Below, piece after piece: positions 22,481 through 34,690 of a stretch of 64,000 nt of DNA. Source of the DNA: Druceiella hillmani (taxonomy: Eukaryota; Arthropoda; Insecta; Lepidoptera; Hepialidae). The DNA is taken from positions 3,847,501-3,911,500 of the forward strand of contig JAYKKI010000127.1 in NCBI GenBank assembly GCA_039881145.1, read 5' to 3'. The notes below the pieces were generated by a model. It saw nothing but the letters and a program-made list of their open reading frames with translations. It did not search any database and was not told the origin of the DNA. How positions within the stretch are numbered: position 1 is the first letter of the stretch; each line of letters starts with the position of its first letter. The position numbers and the translations under genes are program-made.

Positions 22481-22900
22481 TGAAACAAAAACGACAGCCG
22501 CGTAAATTATAAAGGAGGCCCGGCCCGCTCTCGGCGGCCGTATTTAATACACTTCAAGAGTGGCGGCCCTGAAATATATAAGCAATCCGATAAGAAGGCA
22601 GCATTCACTTATTTATTCAGGATGTTTTCTTTGCTCGAACTTTGTTTCGTAGAGTCGAGGCTTCTGGCGGCGCAGGCCCCGTTCATTAGCAACGGAAAAA
22701 AGCTCCGAAGATGTAATCGCTTTCAAGCCCACCTTAAGCCTCTTCGGGTGACATTTTTTATGTGGATATATTTGGGCGGAAAAGAGGGGTGTGGGCCGTT
22801 GCTAGCGCGACAAGCTAACACATTCCGGTGTCGGCAATTATCATGTCAAAAGCGAGTACTCAGTGACGGTAACTGGTATCGTATCTCTCGATTCATTATT
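22480..22900. promoter_or_regulatory. GC/CpG-rich block, candidate regulatory element
   Basis: Contains 'ggcccggcccgctctcggcg', 'gccgtatttaatacacttca', 'gcggcgcaggccccgttcat' and 'ggcggaaaagaggggtgtgg'. The plus frame 22622-22903 (93 codons, cysteine- and arginine-rich) begins in it but shows no zinc-finger spacing or known domain. Short AT-rich cores inside GC-rich DNA again look enhancer-like. Confidence 0.35.
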
Positions 22901-24240
22901 TGAATACGTAATAAATATCTAAGGCCGTATTTTTTTTTCTAGGTTCGATTACGAAGAAAAATATTATGATAAACGGCGTATTTTTAATTTAATGGTTACG
23001 TTTTTACCCGCTACTTCGTACGCGTGTTGTTTTTTGCAACTTTTAGTTTTATATATGCATGATGAAATAAATAAGAAGCATAATGGATGATAAATTCATT
23101 ACGTTTTTGTTAACATACAGTGAATTAAAATCGAAATAAACCTGACAAGTTCGATTCGAACTGGCACTGCAAAGATTTCGTTTACACTTACGTATGTTTG
23201 TATAAAAATTAACGCATTTAAGGGACATAGTGTTTTATTAATATGTTTTCAAATATTAATTTTATTTTTGCAATGTAAATGCATCGCCTAACATGTCTTT
23301 AACATGGGTTAAAACTTCGTAAATTTCTCTAAAACCCCTTAATTTTATTACTCGTAACAATATTGTATATTTAGCTTCCTTTAGTATTTAATCACAGGAT
23401 ATTATTAAAGACAGATTAAGTTATCTTGCGTAATTGAGATTTCGAAATAGATCTAGTAACAAACTGTATGTAAAAATAACAACTTCGATAGTAGACTAAA
23501 TTCAGATTTGTATTCTACTTAAAAGCCTTTTCAGCAATATTGTACATGCCTGTGGGAAAGAAAATTAATTAACATAAATACAAAAAAGGTGGTTTGCATA
23601 TCACTGACTTTCTGTATATTTCGCAACGCAGTATTTTTAACACTCATCCGATAACCTCCGACATACTCAAAATTAGATCGACTTGAAACAATTGTATCAA
23701 TTAAATTAGTTCAAGGGTGCTTAAATATTCAACTAATAAGCGTTGCATATGTAATCTATATCATTTCTTATTACCATCGTAAATTTAATTTCATTGTTCA
23801 CAATTTAATGAAAAACTCAAAATTCATTGTATGTTACCCTAAAACAAGCCATTGAAATATGTATTTAATTATTTTTCATTAACAGTCCACGTTTACGAAA
23901 AATATTATTTCTAACTTTCTCAGAAACGGAAGTTCTTTTAAAACATTCCCCATTTTAATACTTTGGTTTATTTTTAAAATTGTAAAGTGTTGAAACACGT
24001 GTTTAATTAATTATCATAAATAGTCCGTGTAATAACTTTCACGCCAATAATATTATCAGTTCCTGGATATGTAAATCGTAATTTAAGTTTGGAATTGTAA
24101 AAATGCAGGTATACGCGTCTAATTATTTATGACAAAAAATCTACATATTAAATTTCAAGCTTTCAGCGAGATATGAATATTCATAAATAATACAAATTAT
24201 TGAACCGAGTTCAAATAACGACCGAATAAAAAGCTCACTG
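22901..24240. other. AT-rich stretch, nothing firmly recognised
   Basis: The phrase 'gcatcgcctaacatgtcttt' near 23281 resembles the middle of the 'GTTCCGTA' family, so 23220-23340 may be a short fragment of it. Confidence 0.35.
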
Positions 24241-24700
24241 AGTAGTATAAAATAATGAATATACGAGAGCATACATACATGTCAGTATTACATGTTCTAG
24301 TATATTCATACGTACATAATAGTATATTCATACATGCATAAACACAGTCATAAATACATACATATTAACATGTAAAACACATTAACGCTTTTGGCTACAC
24401 CGTAGTCAATACTTCAAGCCTGTGTGTACCCTGTACATACCATCTATCTCCCTACTAGTATCCATTTTACTTTATGCCTTTCTATATATCTGAGCATACA
24501 TACTTACTGATATTCTAGTTTCTGTATATATTTGTAAATAGTGACTAACCTACCTACCAATGTTTAGTTATTACATGAATTTATTTCTACCTGTACTTAC
24601 TTACTAATCTATCTACCTACCAAAATCTTAGTTGTTTCATGCCTTTGTACGTAACTATATGTACATACATGCTTATTTACTTTCTTATTTTGTTTCTTAC
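24240..24700. repeat. Degenerate tetranucleotide-rich region
   Basis: Many 'cata', 'ctac' and 'ttac' tetramers occur ('acatacatacat', 'cctacctacca', 'tacttacttact'). There is also an imperfect duplication of a segment that runs from 'ctacctacca' to a 'ttagtt.tt.catg' phrase (about 24552 and 24612). Confidence 0.6.
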
Positions 24701-24718
24701 ACAAATTAAACGAAGCCA

Positions 24719-24773
24719 AACTTTATAGATTAACTTTTCGACACTGAAGTTCGAAAAGTTAATTTATAAAGTT
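24719..24773. repeat. Hairpin, 23-bp arms
   Basis: 'aactttatagattaactttt' plus 'cga' (24719-24741) pairs with 'tcgaaaagttaatttataaa' plus 'gtt' (24751-24773) with one mismatch and a 9-nt loop. Confidence 0.9.
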
Positions 24774-24774
24774 G

Positions 24775-25125
24775 AGCTGAACTCTTTTTGACTTTCATCA
24801 TCTTCTGGCTCCAAGATCGTACCCTGATTTTGCTAAAGAGCAAATTTATGTCGCTCTTAATCGTATATCATTATATTATTGTTAGATCCATGTTCCCCAT
24901 ACTCGAGCATGGCACCTGTACTATTCAATATTAGGGAATTCTATGGTATGTCTTCAATTTCTATGATCAAATTCTAACAAAATGAGTCGACACTGGGAGT
25001 GGACCCTTCCAAATAAAAAAAGAAGTATTCAAATCCATTGATAAATGCCAAAGATATCAGGTAACATACACAAAAGAAAATGCACAAAGGAACCTCCTGT
25101 TTAGAAGTCGGTTAAAATTTATAAA
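24775..25125 (+). repeat. Dispersed repeat ending in 'GAAGTCGGTTAAAA'
   Basis: The stretch runs from 'catcatcttctggctccaag' to 'cctcctgtttagaagtcggt' plus 'taaaa'. The terminal phrase is one I recollect as a frequent 3' end of a lepidopteran dispersed repeat. No frame survives. Family assignment is from memory only. Confidence 0.45.
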
Positions 25126-25399
25126 AAAAAATTCTTAACATTATAAAGCCAGTATACTTATATCACGCGAATTATAACTACTGATCGCCCATATTATCTG
25201 CACCACGGTGCTTCAACTGTAGTTTTGAAGCGACTCTGTCGAAAGATTCTAGTAATTTATAGTTTTAGCCGACTACGGAGAGCAGTAGAAATTGCAGCTT
25301 ACTAGTTTCATGTTAATGAACTTTAGTAAGCACAAATTAACGCTAAATTTATCATTTCGTTAGCCACACTGTTGTTGACATGTTAACCATTATATCACA

Positions 25400-25575
25400 C
25401 CTAATGTTATAAACGCAAAAGTTTGGATGGTGGATGTATGGATGGATGTTTATTATTCTATAACACAATAATTTCTAAATAGCCCTATGTAGAATTTGGC
25501 ATACGGATGGATTATTCCTATAGCCTGCGATAATGGCTATATTCCACAATCTGAAGTCATTTCTGAGTAGTAACA
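25400..25575 (+). repeat. Degenerate dispersed repeat with 'GTTTGGATGGATG' phrase
   Basis: 'gcaaaagtttggatggtgga', 'tggatggatgtttattattc' and 'gcatacggatggattattcc' follow the layout of a widespread lepidopteran repeat, with a probe-like 'CTGAACGGATTTTGATGAAA' section eroded in the middle. Assigned from recollection. Confidence 0.4.
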
Positions 25576-26048
25576 CTTAGTTTCTTACTTGACACGTAGT
25601 ATTCATGGAAAGAAAATTCTGTAAGTTTTATTTTATTGTGTTTTAACTCATACTATGTATCCCGAATTCTCAAACTTGGGTGTGGTTACCGTGGGACAGC
25701 AAATCAAATTTTCTCCCTTTTATAACTCGATTACAATGTCATTACTCAACATAAAAGAATTTTGAAAAATTAGAAAGGAGATAAAATATGACCAGTATTC
25801 ATACATAGGCTACATTATTGTGGTCCACGCAAACGAACGCGGTGAATACAATAAGTTACACGTATAGTGACAACATTACGCTAGTTAGACGATGAAAAAC
25901 TAAATCTTTTTTCTTTGTTACTAAGAGATTAAAAAAAAAAGGAAATATCTACTTTGAAGTTATACTTCGAACATTATATTAAATGGTTTTACCGTTTTGG
26001 CCAATAAATAATTATCCGAACACAGAAATAATTTACATATGAATATTT

Positions 26049-26290
26049 TTAGGATTCCGTCCCTCAAAATAAAAAAATTAAACCATTATAGGATTTCTAG
26101 GTTACCGTTAGTCGGTGCGTTCCTCTGTCAAAGCCCTTTTTCTCAGACGTTAATATATCTAGAAATCAATTAATATCTTATACTGAGGCCTATAGCTTTT
26201 CTTTTCTGTAAACATTTCAAGATTTTTGATTCATTTTCAAGTTTTTGAATTCACAAAAATATGCCCCTTTAAATTATATTTATTTTTTCC
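26049..26290 (-). repeat. Dispersed repeat fragment, 'GTTCCGTA' family, reversed
   Basis: 'aggattccgtccctcaaaat', 'ccattataggatttctaggt' and 'cctctgtcaaagcccttttt' match, on the minus strand, the 3' end of the family at 40168-40674. Confidence 0.55.
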
Positions 26291-26349
26291 TTCGTTTTTA
26301 CCAGTCTTACTCGATGAGAATCAAAACCTATGCTATACTATACTATATA

Positions 26350-27401
26350 CAGTGTGTATTTTTTTTTAACTGGGACAGAATGGGGAAATTCAAAACCGTA
26401 TCAGGTACAGGGAAGCTGTCTTAGGTGTCATTAAATCATTATTATGGAAACAATTTTAGCATAATCACAAATTTTAGGTCAAGCGTGAATTTTCCATAAA
26501 AATTAATAAATTTAAAAAAAACTTTCTTTATCTGAACGGCTCAGTTTTATGATAGTATCATTTCATGGAATGGGAAGAAAAAAATTGAACAGTAGAGGTT
26601 GATGAAATTTTATAAAACTTTTTCACACAATTTGTATAAAATTGGTACCTAAATAAAACTATTTCTTCATTGAATGTTCAATATGGCCTCGATTCGGCGT
26701 ATTCAGGTACGGAGACGTTTCTGAACACTGCTAGTAGCTTTCGACAAAGACATGTGGTGAATTTTGTTCAACTAATAATAAAGGGTATCGTTTAACTCCT
26801 GTATGGTATCGGGACTTATAAACTTGGCCATGAAAAAATCTAGCGTATTTTGTTCAAAGAGTTCACGAATAGCATGAAGAATGTAAACCTGTCTGCAAAT
26901 ACCTTTCCATCATTATAAAAAAATGTTGGCTGCTTAAATTTCTTGTAGTATCGATAAATTATATTATTTTCTGTGGGTATTTATACTACAAATATGACGT
27001 AAAATTCAAATAAAGAACTAACCTCTAAAGAATGAACTACTATATTAATTTGTTACATGCCTTGACTAAACTTACATTACAACACGAAAATTGACAGCTA
27101 TTCTATGTATAGGTTTTTATAAAATTTAACCAAATTCTGCTACCCAGATTTTATTCTTCCCAATCGATGAAATGATAAATTATCCCGTGCAATGAAATGA
27201 TAAATTATAATACTGGGTCGATTCATATAAAAAAATTTGTTTTTTTTTTAGTTTTTACGGAAAATACACCATTGACCAAAAATTTTACTGCGTCAAAATT
27301 GATTGCATAAAGAAAAACCTAACGGTACCTAAGACAGTGTCCCTGCATCTGCTGTGGCTTCGAATTTACCCGCGCTGTCCCAGTTAAAATAACACACACT
27401 G
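26350..27401 (-). mobile_element. Tc1/mariner-type transposon, internally degraded, about 1.05 kb
   Basis: Members of the IS630-Tc1-mariner group use a DDE transposase and duplicate a TA on insertion. Both ends read CAGTGTGT, then a T-rich run, then 'aactgggacag', and the inverted similarity continues for about 150 bp ('caggtacagggaagctgtct' on the left against 'agatgcagggacactgtctt' on the complemented right). TA flanks both ends. On the minus strand about 26900-26680 reads SPDTIQELND, a gap, then SLSKATSSVQKRLR and a stop. This resembles the C-terminal SP-x-T-I-x-E-L ... V-x-x-R-L/I region of this transposase group. No DDE catalytic core was found, so the copy is non-autonomous. The inverted repeat also extends about 20 bp into the flanks ('caaaacctat' on both sides), so the element may sit inside an older palindrome. 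Confidence 0.7.
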
Positions 27402-27490
27402 TATAGTATAATATAGGTTTTGATGATCAATAAGAAAGACCACGGATACTTCTGGTCAATACATAACGGGTAGCACAAGTAAAGAAGAAA

Positions 27491-27615
27491 ATAAATAAAA
27501 AAACATTGCCTACTACTTCTTTCATTGGAACGTATGTAAACCTAAATGTTGAAGCACACATTAGTTTTAAATACGTTCCTGTGAAAGATGTAGTAGGCAA
27601 TGTTTCTTTATTTAT
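27491..27615. repeat. Hairpin, about 45-bp arms, built on a repeat-family core
   Basis: 'aaaaacattgcctactactt' through 'ttggaacgtat' pairs with 'atacgttcctgtgaaagatg' through 'gtaggcaatgtttcttta' with about four mismatches. The arm sequence matches the 'gcctagtacatctttcacag' core of the 'GTTCCGTA' family (35688). This hairpin is therefore probably an inverted pair of family fragments. Confidence 0.85.
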
Positions 27616-30185
27616 ACCATAGTCTTACTAACCGTAAAACCCTATAGGGTACTTCAGTTCTACCTATAATCGTGATCGTCGGCATAATGGAAAGTCTTAT
27701 AGCACTAAGGGAATCAAGTAAAGGGAAAAAAACAAAAATTAGTAATTTATAATTCTGGAATTTTTTTTTTCTAAATGTGCAGTAGTGAAAGACATTATAT
27801 TATTTTTAAGTTTTAAGTTCGTTCGCGAAATATCAAGCTTCAAAATAAAGTCTATTGTTTTTATGCTTAACCCTTAAAAAACATGAAATGTCCTACGTAC
27901 AGGCATTTATTTAGAACTGTCGTTTAAATTTTTTACCGATTAAGTTTGCATCATCTCAATACATTTACACAAATACGAAAGTTTACTTTACCCATGTTTT
28001 GACATGCGTTTCTAATATATTTAAGTAATTTCAATTCATCCCTGAAGGAGGTTTCATATTCGCGTGCAAATTTAATAAAAGTTGGCTAACTGAGAAACAT
28101 TTACAAAGGTGATTCGAGACAAGCTAAAGCTTTTTAAATTTCGTGTAAATATCATCAGCCGTTTCAAAAATGGATTACGATTAAAAGACATGCATCTGAC
28201 ACGGACCCATAAGAATTATATTGGACAATTTTTTACATAAAGCTCCGAAAACTGTTTAAGTTTATGTATTGTATTTTAAGCCATTTCATTTTAAAAATAT
28301 ACAAAAATTTTGGTGATTTTTTCTTCTAATAATAAAATTAATATTTTGTGATAATATCATATTCCTTATTTGGCTAGAGTTTTATTTACAATAACTGATT
28401 GATTTCAAATTACGCTGTTTTCTAAAACTGTTTGCCTACGTTTAGAATGTTGGCTTCGAAATGAAATGTTATGGACTGGTTTCCGAAAATTAATGTCCAT
28501 AAATATCACGTAAATTATAATTAAATTCAAGAAGAATGTAACGTTATCCTACAGGCGTGTAACTGCGTAGTGCATGACGGCGATATTGTAGCAGCGAGCA
28601 ACCTTGCTCAAGTCGCCTTCACATTGGAAAACAACACGCCGACCGTTACAAGTCGCTAGCAACTACTAGCGTTTGATCATTGTAAACTGTTTCACGTCAT
28701 TGTAAACGATTTCATATTTTTATTTTATGAAACGTTATTATGCGAAAAATGAAAAAGAAAACCCAATCAAAAATATATCAGAGTTATCTCATGGGTTATT
28801 TCGATTTACTTTCAAATTATCAATTCAGGTCCATAGAAAATATAATGGTACTCTGTTTGAAAAGATTAGATTGGATATACAGATTACAATTTACTAAATT
28901 TTAATAAGAGAATAATTATCTTCATTTATAATATATGGTATTTAAACAAATATAAAACTAACTAATTTCTTATTATCTTGCATCACTCTAGGCTTATGAT
29001 AAGTATCCATGATAAGTTTGGTTTGTAAGGAATTGGCTTATGTGAGGACATAATGGAATGAATATTCAAACTTTGACTTCATCAGCTGGACAAGACTAAG
29101 TAAGTGTACCATTTAACTATTGTCAGTGATAAAAACTCGATGATGACTTTTGCCGCTTTATTAACAAAGCATTGAGGAACATAATTTTACGGAGATTCTG
29201 AAAATAGTATAAATTCCAATCCACAAGTAAATTAATTTTTTTTCCACAACTATTTTAACAATTCCCCATTTCAATAGCCGATTAAACAATATTCTTATTA
29301 ACTTTTAAGGAAAATTAAAATCTACTATATCCAGCTGCTTAAATTCGATTATATTTAGAAAATTTGTCTGAACCTCATTTTTTCTTATCTTTAATCTCTA
29401 CCTTCTTATCACTGCTTTTTCTAAGCCCGCGCAATTTTCCGCACGTGTACATACAGTACATAATATTACATATAGTATATAATTCAAAATTCTTTATGAA
29501 TATGATTTTTATAACTTAGAAGTACCTTTTTCCCGACAAAATGCACATCACTTTTCTAAATTAGAATTACATTTTTTGACTTAAAATTTATTTTTCCAAA
29601 CAAATCAAACATTGAGTGTGAAATAGTTCACATACTATTTCACACAATTTTGAAAAATTATGCAATTTTTCTATTTCGTGAAACAAACAAATCGCATAGT
29701 ACAAACTAGCATCGCTCATAGGATATTAAGTTTCCATATCGAATATATGCGATGCAATAGCGGCGTAATTCTACATTAAAAGTTGCGGTACATTCGCTAC
29801 TACCGCTTTAAATTTTTCTTCCTCAAATTATTATTTAAACACTATTCTAGTATTGACGTGATTATTACTTTGGCAATGAAACGGCCATGTCCGCCATATG
29901 GATTTATTCTTGTCTACTATTTTTTTTTATTTTAAAATAAATAATAAACACGAAATATAATGAAAAAAGTCGAGTATAATCCAGGAAATAAACAAGATGT
30001 AATAGATAAAATGATGTAGTAATATTGTGGAAATATATAAATTAAGACCCAATTTCTAAATATCAGTAAATGTACAGGAAACGTAAACCACGACGAAGCA
30101 AACAAAATCTTAATTGAAATGAATCCAAAAATGACTTCTAAATTAAATCTCTATCTTTAAAATAATATGAACAGCCTCGAACACT
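27616..30185. other. Mostly AT-rich stretch with one GC-richer patch and a small hairpin
   Basis: 28545-28690 is GC-richer ('gcatgacggcgatattgtag', 'gtcgctagcaactactagcg'). 29613-29650 contains a short imperfect hairpin ('gtgtgaaatagt' against 'actatttcacac'). No gene was seen. Confidence 0.4.
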
Positions 30186-30189
30186 GAAC

Positions 30190-30560
30190 AATGAATAGCG
30201 TACTCGAAAAGGTCGTAATTAAAATCAAATCGCAGAGCCGACTACGACCCTGCGTACGAACTCGCGCGATTGAGGCTGAATTCGCTCAGTTACAGAGCCC
30301 GATATGTAAGCAGGGCGCGTGTGGCTACGCCGTGGGTGCGTCACGCGCTATCGATAAGCAAAACACACGTCAAACCGGAATTTGCTTCCATTCGCGCAGC
30401 CTTGCGGGTCACACTTTCAACCCTAATTTCGTCACCCAATATTTACGTAGAGTTATTTGAACAGTACGAAGAAGGGCACGGAAAGGCGACACGCCATGCA
30501 CTCTTACATAATTTACGACGAAAAATGGGTGTCGAAAGCTACGATGTTTTGTAGATTGTA
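30190..30560. promoter_or_regulatory. GC/CpG-rich block, candidate regulatory element
   Basis: Two overlapping plus frames (30191-30460 of 89 codons, 30270-30554 of 94 codons) are both open because of CpG-rich, stop-poor sequence. Neither has a recognisable domain or splice context. A lineage-specific exon cannot be excluded without transcript data. Confidence 0.3.
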
Positions 30561-30988
30561 GCAATTCCTAATTTGCTTTTATCGAATTTTTATCGCGCTG
30601 ACCTAAGTAAACGCGACGTAATGAAAAGCACGAGGCGCGCCTTGATATATGCTAATAATATTCCGCATGTACATAACAGATTTGTAGATATTTTTAAGGT
30701 CTCGTTCAGGCGTCCTTACGTTTTATTTATTTAATTTCCTCCGTGCTACGCTCACGTACCGACCTCAAAGAAGCAGTTAAAAGTACAAGGAAAGTATGTA
30801 AGTCTGAAAAATATTAATTCCCACATTGCGTTTCACATTTCCATTTGAGGAATACAAGAACTAAAGTCGTAATAAAGATAGTGAAATTATGCTCATATCG
30901 GTCAGATAAAAAACGGGAAAAATTTCATTCTATCAATGTTTACTTAAAAATAAAAAGGCGAAGACAATGATGTATTATTTCTAACTAA
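30561..30988. other. Unassigned stretch
   Basis: No repeat or gene was recognised. Confidence 0.4.
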
Positions 30989-31507
30989 CGACCCGCCCCG
31001 GCTTCGCTCGGGTGCGATGTAGGTACTGATCGCTTCACAATTACACCACAATTGTGGAGCGGTTAATAGTTTTACTGTCTTTATTAGAATATACTAGAGG
31101 ATGTCTTTAAATACAATGTTTTGCGGTTCATAGTATCGCGCTGAAAAGCACGTTTTTATTTTTTTTTTATTTTACTTGCTTGAGAGATCCGATAAACGCG
31201 TGCGATCGCTGTAAATCATACAATGCCGTAAGGTGACGCGCATCCTGCGACGCGCTATTTATAGAAACGCGTCGCCGTCTGTGCACGACATCGGCATCGC
31301 AAATACTGTTTTTAGTAATTTTAAATCTGTGATATCTTCTAAAATATTAATGATAATGATTTGCTGGGACGAGCAAACAATCTGGAAGAAATTATCTGAA
31401 TGACTATGAAAACCGCATCAAAATCCGTTGCGTAGTTTAAAAATTCTAAGCGTGCAGAGGGACAGACAGACGCGGGAAGCGACTTCGTTTTATACCATGT
31501 AAGGATA
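30989..31507 (+). repeat. Dispersed lepidopteran-type repeat, near full length
   Basis: It starts 'aacgacccgccccggcttcg' and ends 'gggacagacagacgcgggaa' then 'gcgacttcgttttatac'. Just before the end is 'aaaccgcatcaaaatccgtt' followed by 'gcgtagttt'. This start-to-end layout is one I recollect from many moth and butterfly genomes and is among the better clues to the host. It is non-coding. Confidence 0.6.
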
Positions 31508-33457
31508 TTCTAAATTCGATATATTGTTCCTACTTTGTATCATAATGAGTTAAAGTAATGAAAATTTCATTGTGTTCTACTAAAATAGTACCTACTATTT
31601 TTATTTTAAATATTAGATTGAAATATATATTCGATTTGCGGAGACCAGTAGTGATGAGCAGCGAGTACTTTGCGTTAGACATCTTATAATCGCTATCATA
31701 ACTCATAAACTATGTTTTGTACCAAGCTAATCGTCATTGTGGATGCAAATACACTACTGAATCAAAAACAATTTTCGAAATTTATTCGATATATTTGAAT
31801 TGCATTTTACACGATCGAATTTCGTTTTTCGGCACCTTGATTTTCTAACTATTTTATACCATGTAAGGATAATTTATGTTAATGTAAGGATAAGATAATT
31901 TATGCAATGCTATGCGGCATGTAACCTGTTATATACGACATTCAATTCTTTCCAATCATAATTCATTTATGACGTATCCCACAACGGACTGCTCCAGCAT
32001 GACATACGTACCATCGTAGAATGGAAGGAGAGCAGTAACTTGCCGTTTGCCAAATGTTCAATAATTAATTATGGCCGATCGTAAAGCTGCAAAGCTGAAT
32101 ATACTCATTACGAAACGCCCTAATGCTACTTTTATAACTTCTTTTTTTAAAACTTTATAAATGAAAAACTTATACGTCTCGTCGCTATGATATTTATTAC
32201 AATCTAGTTCTGTGAAATAAAAAACACTTGAAACCACTGCTAAATTATTCTTTCACTTTTGAAGTCTTACTAAACAATCTGGGTCCATTACGTCCTTCGA
32301 TGTACAATCATTTCTATAACAGCACTCCAATTTTTTTTAATTCATACATAGTTTCCTTAATTTAAGTCGGATAAGTAGCCGAAGAACTGTTGATGATGTG
32401 CGTTTCTTAATCGATAAAATTTTCATTGTTTCCGAGTAGAATTCAGGACGCCAACTTATTCATCAATATATTACGCAGCTAATTGACTGCCAAATCGAAA
32501 CAGATTTCAGATTTATCACGTCTCCTAGTTTGAAGGATTCCGAAGGATTTTACACAAATTAAACTTTCCAAGACTGAATTTAGCAGAAGTTACAATCCAT
32601 AATATATGTTACGATCCTCTTCCATCAGTCATTACCCGGACAGTTAGACAGACTGTTTGAATTAATGACGCACACTTGATTGCCGCACGCTCCTTTCTCT
32701 CACATTTGGCGACAAACTGTCGTAGTTCAGATGTACACTTGGCAAGTTACCGCGGTGAATAAAATGTTATTCACAACATCACAATAACAGGACGATAGTT
32801 TGACGACGAAAATTTGTTTTCATCTGTAATAAATGCCGAAACATTTTCGTCAATTCATGATTATTATACGTCGATTATTTTTAGTTTCCATTCGATTAAT
32901 TATCTGCTCGTTAAAAGTTTTACAATTTATTTGCGCAAGCGGAATAGCCAGTACAGACGAGCGGTCTTGTGAAAATTTCGCCAAACAAAACTTTCATCAA
33001 AGTAAGGCAACATGTGAATGGTACTAATAAAAATGTGACACTTAATACTAAATCAACGATTGCAAGATTTTACATAAAGAATAGCAGACTTCTCTTGGTT
33101 ACAATGGAAAATATTAACTACTACTCTACTGTCCAACAACATAACCAAAGCAAATGCCTTAAAGCGGCAGTCATCTTTCTCTACGGCATGCGCACGGCCA
33201 GGCAACAACTTCCTTGAGCATAGGAAAAAATTTCAGTTCTTACCTTTAAGTACGGAAATAATTTTGCAATTATATCTAAAAATAATATTGTCCAATTGCA
33301 ACGTAATTAAGTGGTCCACATTGAAAATGAATAGACCAAATTTTCTGATAACCAATCTAGTTCTTTATGCGTAATTTATTTGATACGCGATTGAAATTTC
33401 CTTAGAGACTTTTTGGCTAATTTTCGTTAGTGTCTTCTCAGATTAAGATATTCAGAG
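31508..33457. other. Unassigned stretch with a duplicated repeat tail
   Basis: The 20-bp phrase 'ttttataccatgtaaggata' at 31488-31507 recurs exactly at 31852-31871. A second diverged repeat tail may therefore end there. Frames at 32833-33027 and 32969-33217 have no known motif. Confidence 0.45.
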
Positions 33458-33732
33458 AATACTTAAAAAGCTACGTGACGTATTATTATTTCTACTTTAT
33501 TTAAATTTTTTACCACGACCTAGGTTTGGTTGTATTACAACATCTTCAGGCGGGTAATTAGCAAATATCTTTGCTAATTATCCACCTGAAGATGTGGATA
33601 ATTAACAAAGATATAGATATAGTGGTAAAGAATTTAAATAAAGAAAAAATAATACTACATCACTTAGTTTCATTTAATTGTGAATAATGAATTTCTGCAA
33701 AATTAACGCGAAATTTATTCAATACTTAAAAA
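33458..33732 (+). mobile_element. Palindromic hammerhead-bearing element, copy C, with 12-bp target duplication
   Basis: The insertion 33470-33720 lies between perfect copies of AATACTTAAAAA (33458-33469 and 33721-33732). The conserved end is on the right here ('aattaacgcgaaatttattc'), so this copy is inverted relative to copies B, D and E. The other end is shorter, as expected for 5' truncation. The left arm read on the minus strand (33513-33553) has CTGAAGA, GTTGT/ACAAC, CAAA instead of GAAA, CCTAGG and GTC followed by GTGG. The right arm has CCAC and CTGAAGA (33582-33592) but is then rearranged. Confidence 0.85.
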
Positions 33733-33754
33733 CGCTATTAATAAAGATATGAAG

Positions 33755-34340
33755 ACGCCACTTGAAGCCTTTTCCTATCTTCCATATCTCGCACCCATGT
33801 AGCCGCACAATTTAAACGTTGCACCAGAATATTTTGAGTTTTACTCTATGTCATTCACCGCTGCTGTTGCACCGAGTTTTGTTGCGCGAAGGTGACCCTA
33901 ACCTTGATTATCCCTGAAACGATGTCCTATCCATTTTCTTCTATTTATAAAAAATTTGCTCCCGCTTAACATGTATGTGGAAGAAGCAATCTGCCAAATT
34001 ACATGCGCATAGGTCTGGAAGTGTGGAAACTACAGCTTTGTGACAGGCAGAAACGTAATACTGTGAAGACATGATGCGTAACGCAGACGATCTACTATTT
34101 TTGTCGTTGGCCGGCAACTTTCAATATTTATGGAAACAATTAGTGACTTAATTTCCACCGACTTACCCGCACAAATTAAAACTCCTCGCGGACTAAATGT
34201 CTACTGCCTCCGTTAACGCGTGTTCGGTCGTAAATTCTATGCTTTTCTCCGTTAGCACGTTTAAGTCATAACGCTCGAATCGGCGAAAGTCGGTCACACT
34301 AATCCCGATTTTGCAGGACCGACTTTTGTAGGACCGTTGC
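33755..34340. promoter_or_regulatory. Moderately GC-richer block
   Basis: Balanced, non-repetitive sequence with CpG patches ('cgctgctgttgcaccgagtt', 'gttaacgcgtgttcggtcgt', 'aatcggcgaaagtcggtcac'). No frame of interest was seen. It is weaker than the other candidate islands. Confidence 0.25.
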
Positions 34341-34643
34341 GTTAAAGTATTAAATATTAAAAATTGTTGTAAAATATTGTAAAGATTATATGTAACAATA
34401 ATTGAAAATAATTAAAACGTCTAACATCAAAGACATTTAATTTATAATCTGATATCTACATGTAATTAAATAATATTGAACAACTCTTGTATTACTAAAC
34501 GATCAAACTTTTACACGTCAACAGAACCGACTGGATACGCTTCCGATTGATTTGTAATTGTTTTTTTTTACTTCCATAATTTCTTCAAGCTAATTTAAAT
34601 AGTAAATATAAATATATAAAAGTGGTCATTATTAATATATGTA

Positions 34644-34690
34644 TATGTGTGCATGTGCGCGTGTGTGTGTGTGTGTGTGTGTTTGTGTAT
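34644..34690. repeat. (TG)n microsatellite
   Basis: About 45 bp of TG repeats with CA and CG interruptions at the start. Overlapping short frames are artefacts. Confidence 0.95.

Noticed and set aside
28545..28690. GC-richer patch as a further regulatory island
   Set aside because: Short and weak compared with the others, so it is mentioned only within the surrounding stretch.
30191..30554. Two overlapping plus-strand ORFs of 89 and 94 codons
   Set aside because: Both frames are open together, which is typical of CpG-rich non-coding DNA. Neither translation is familiar.
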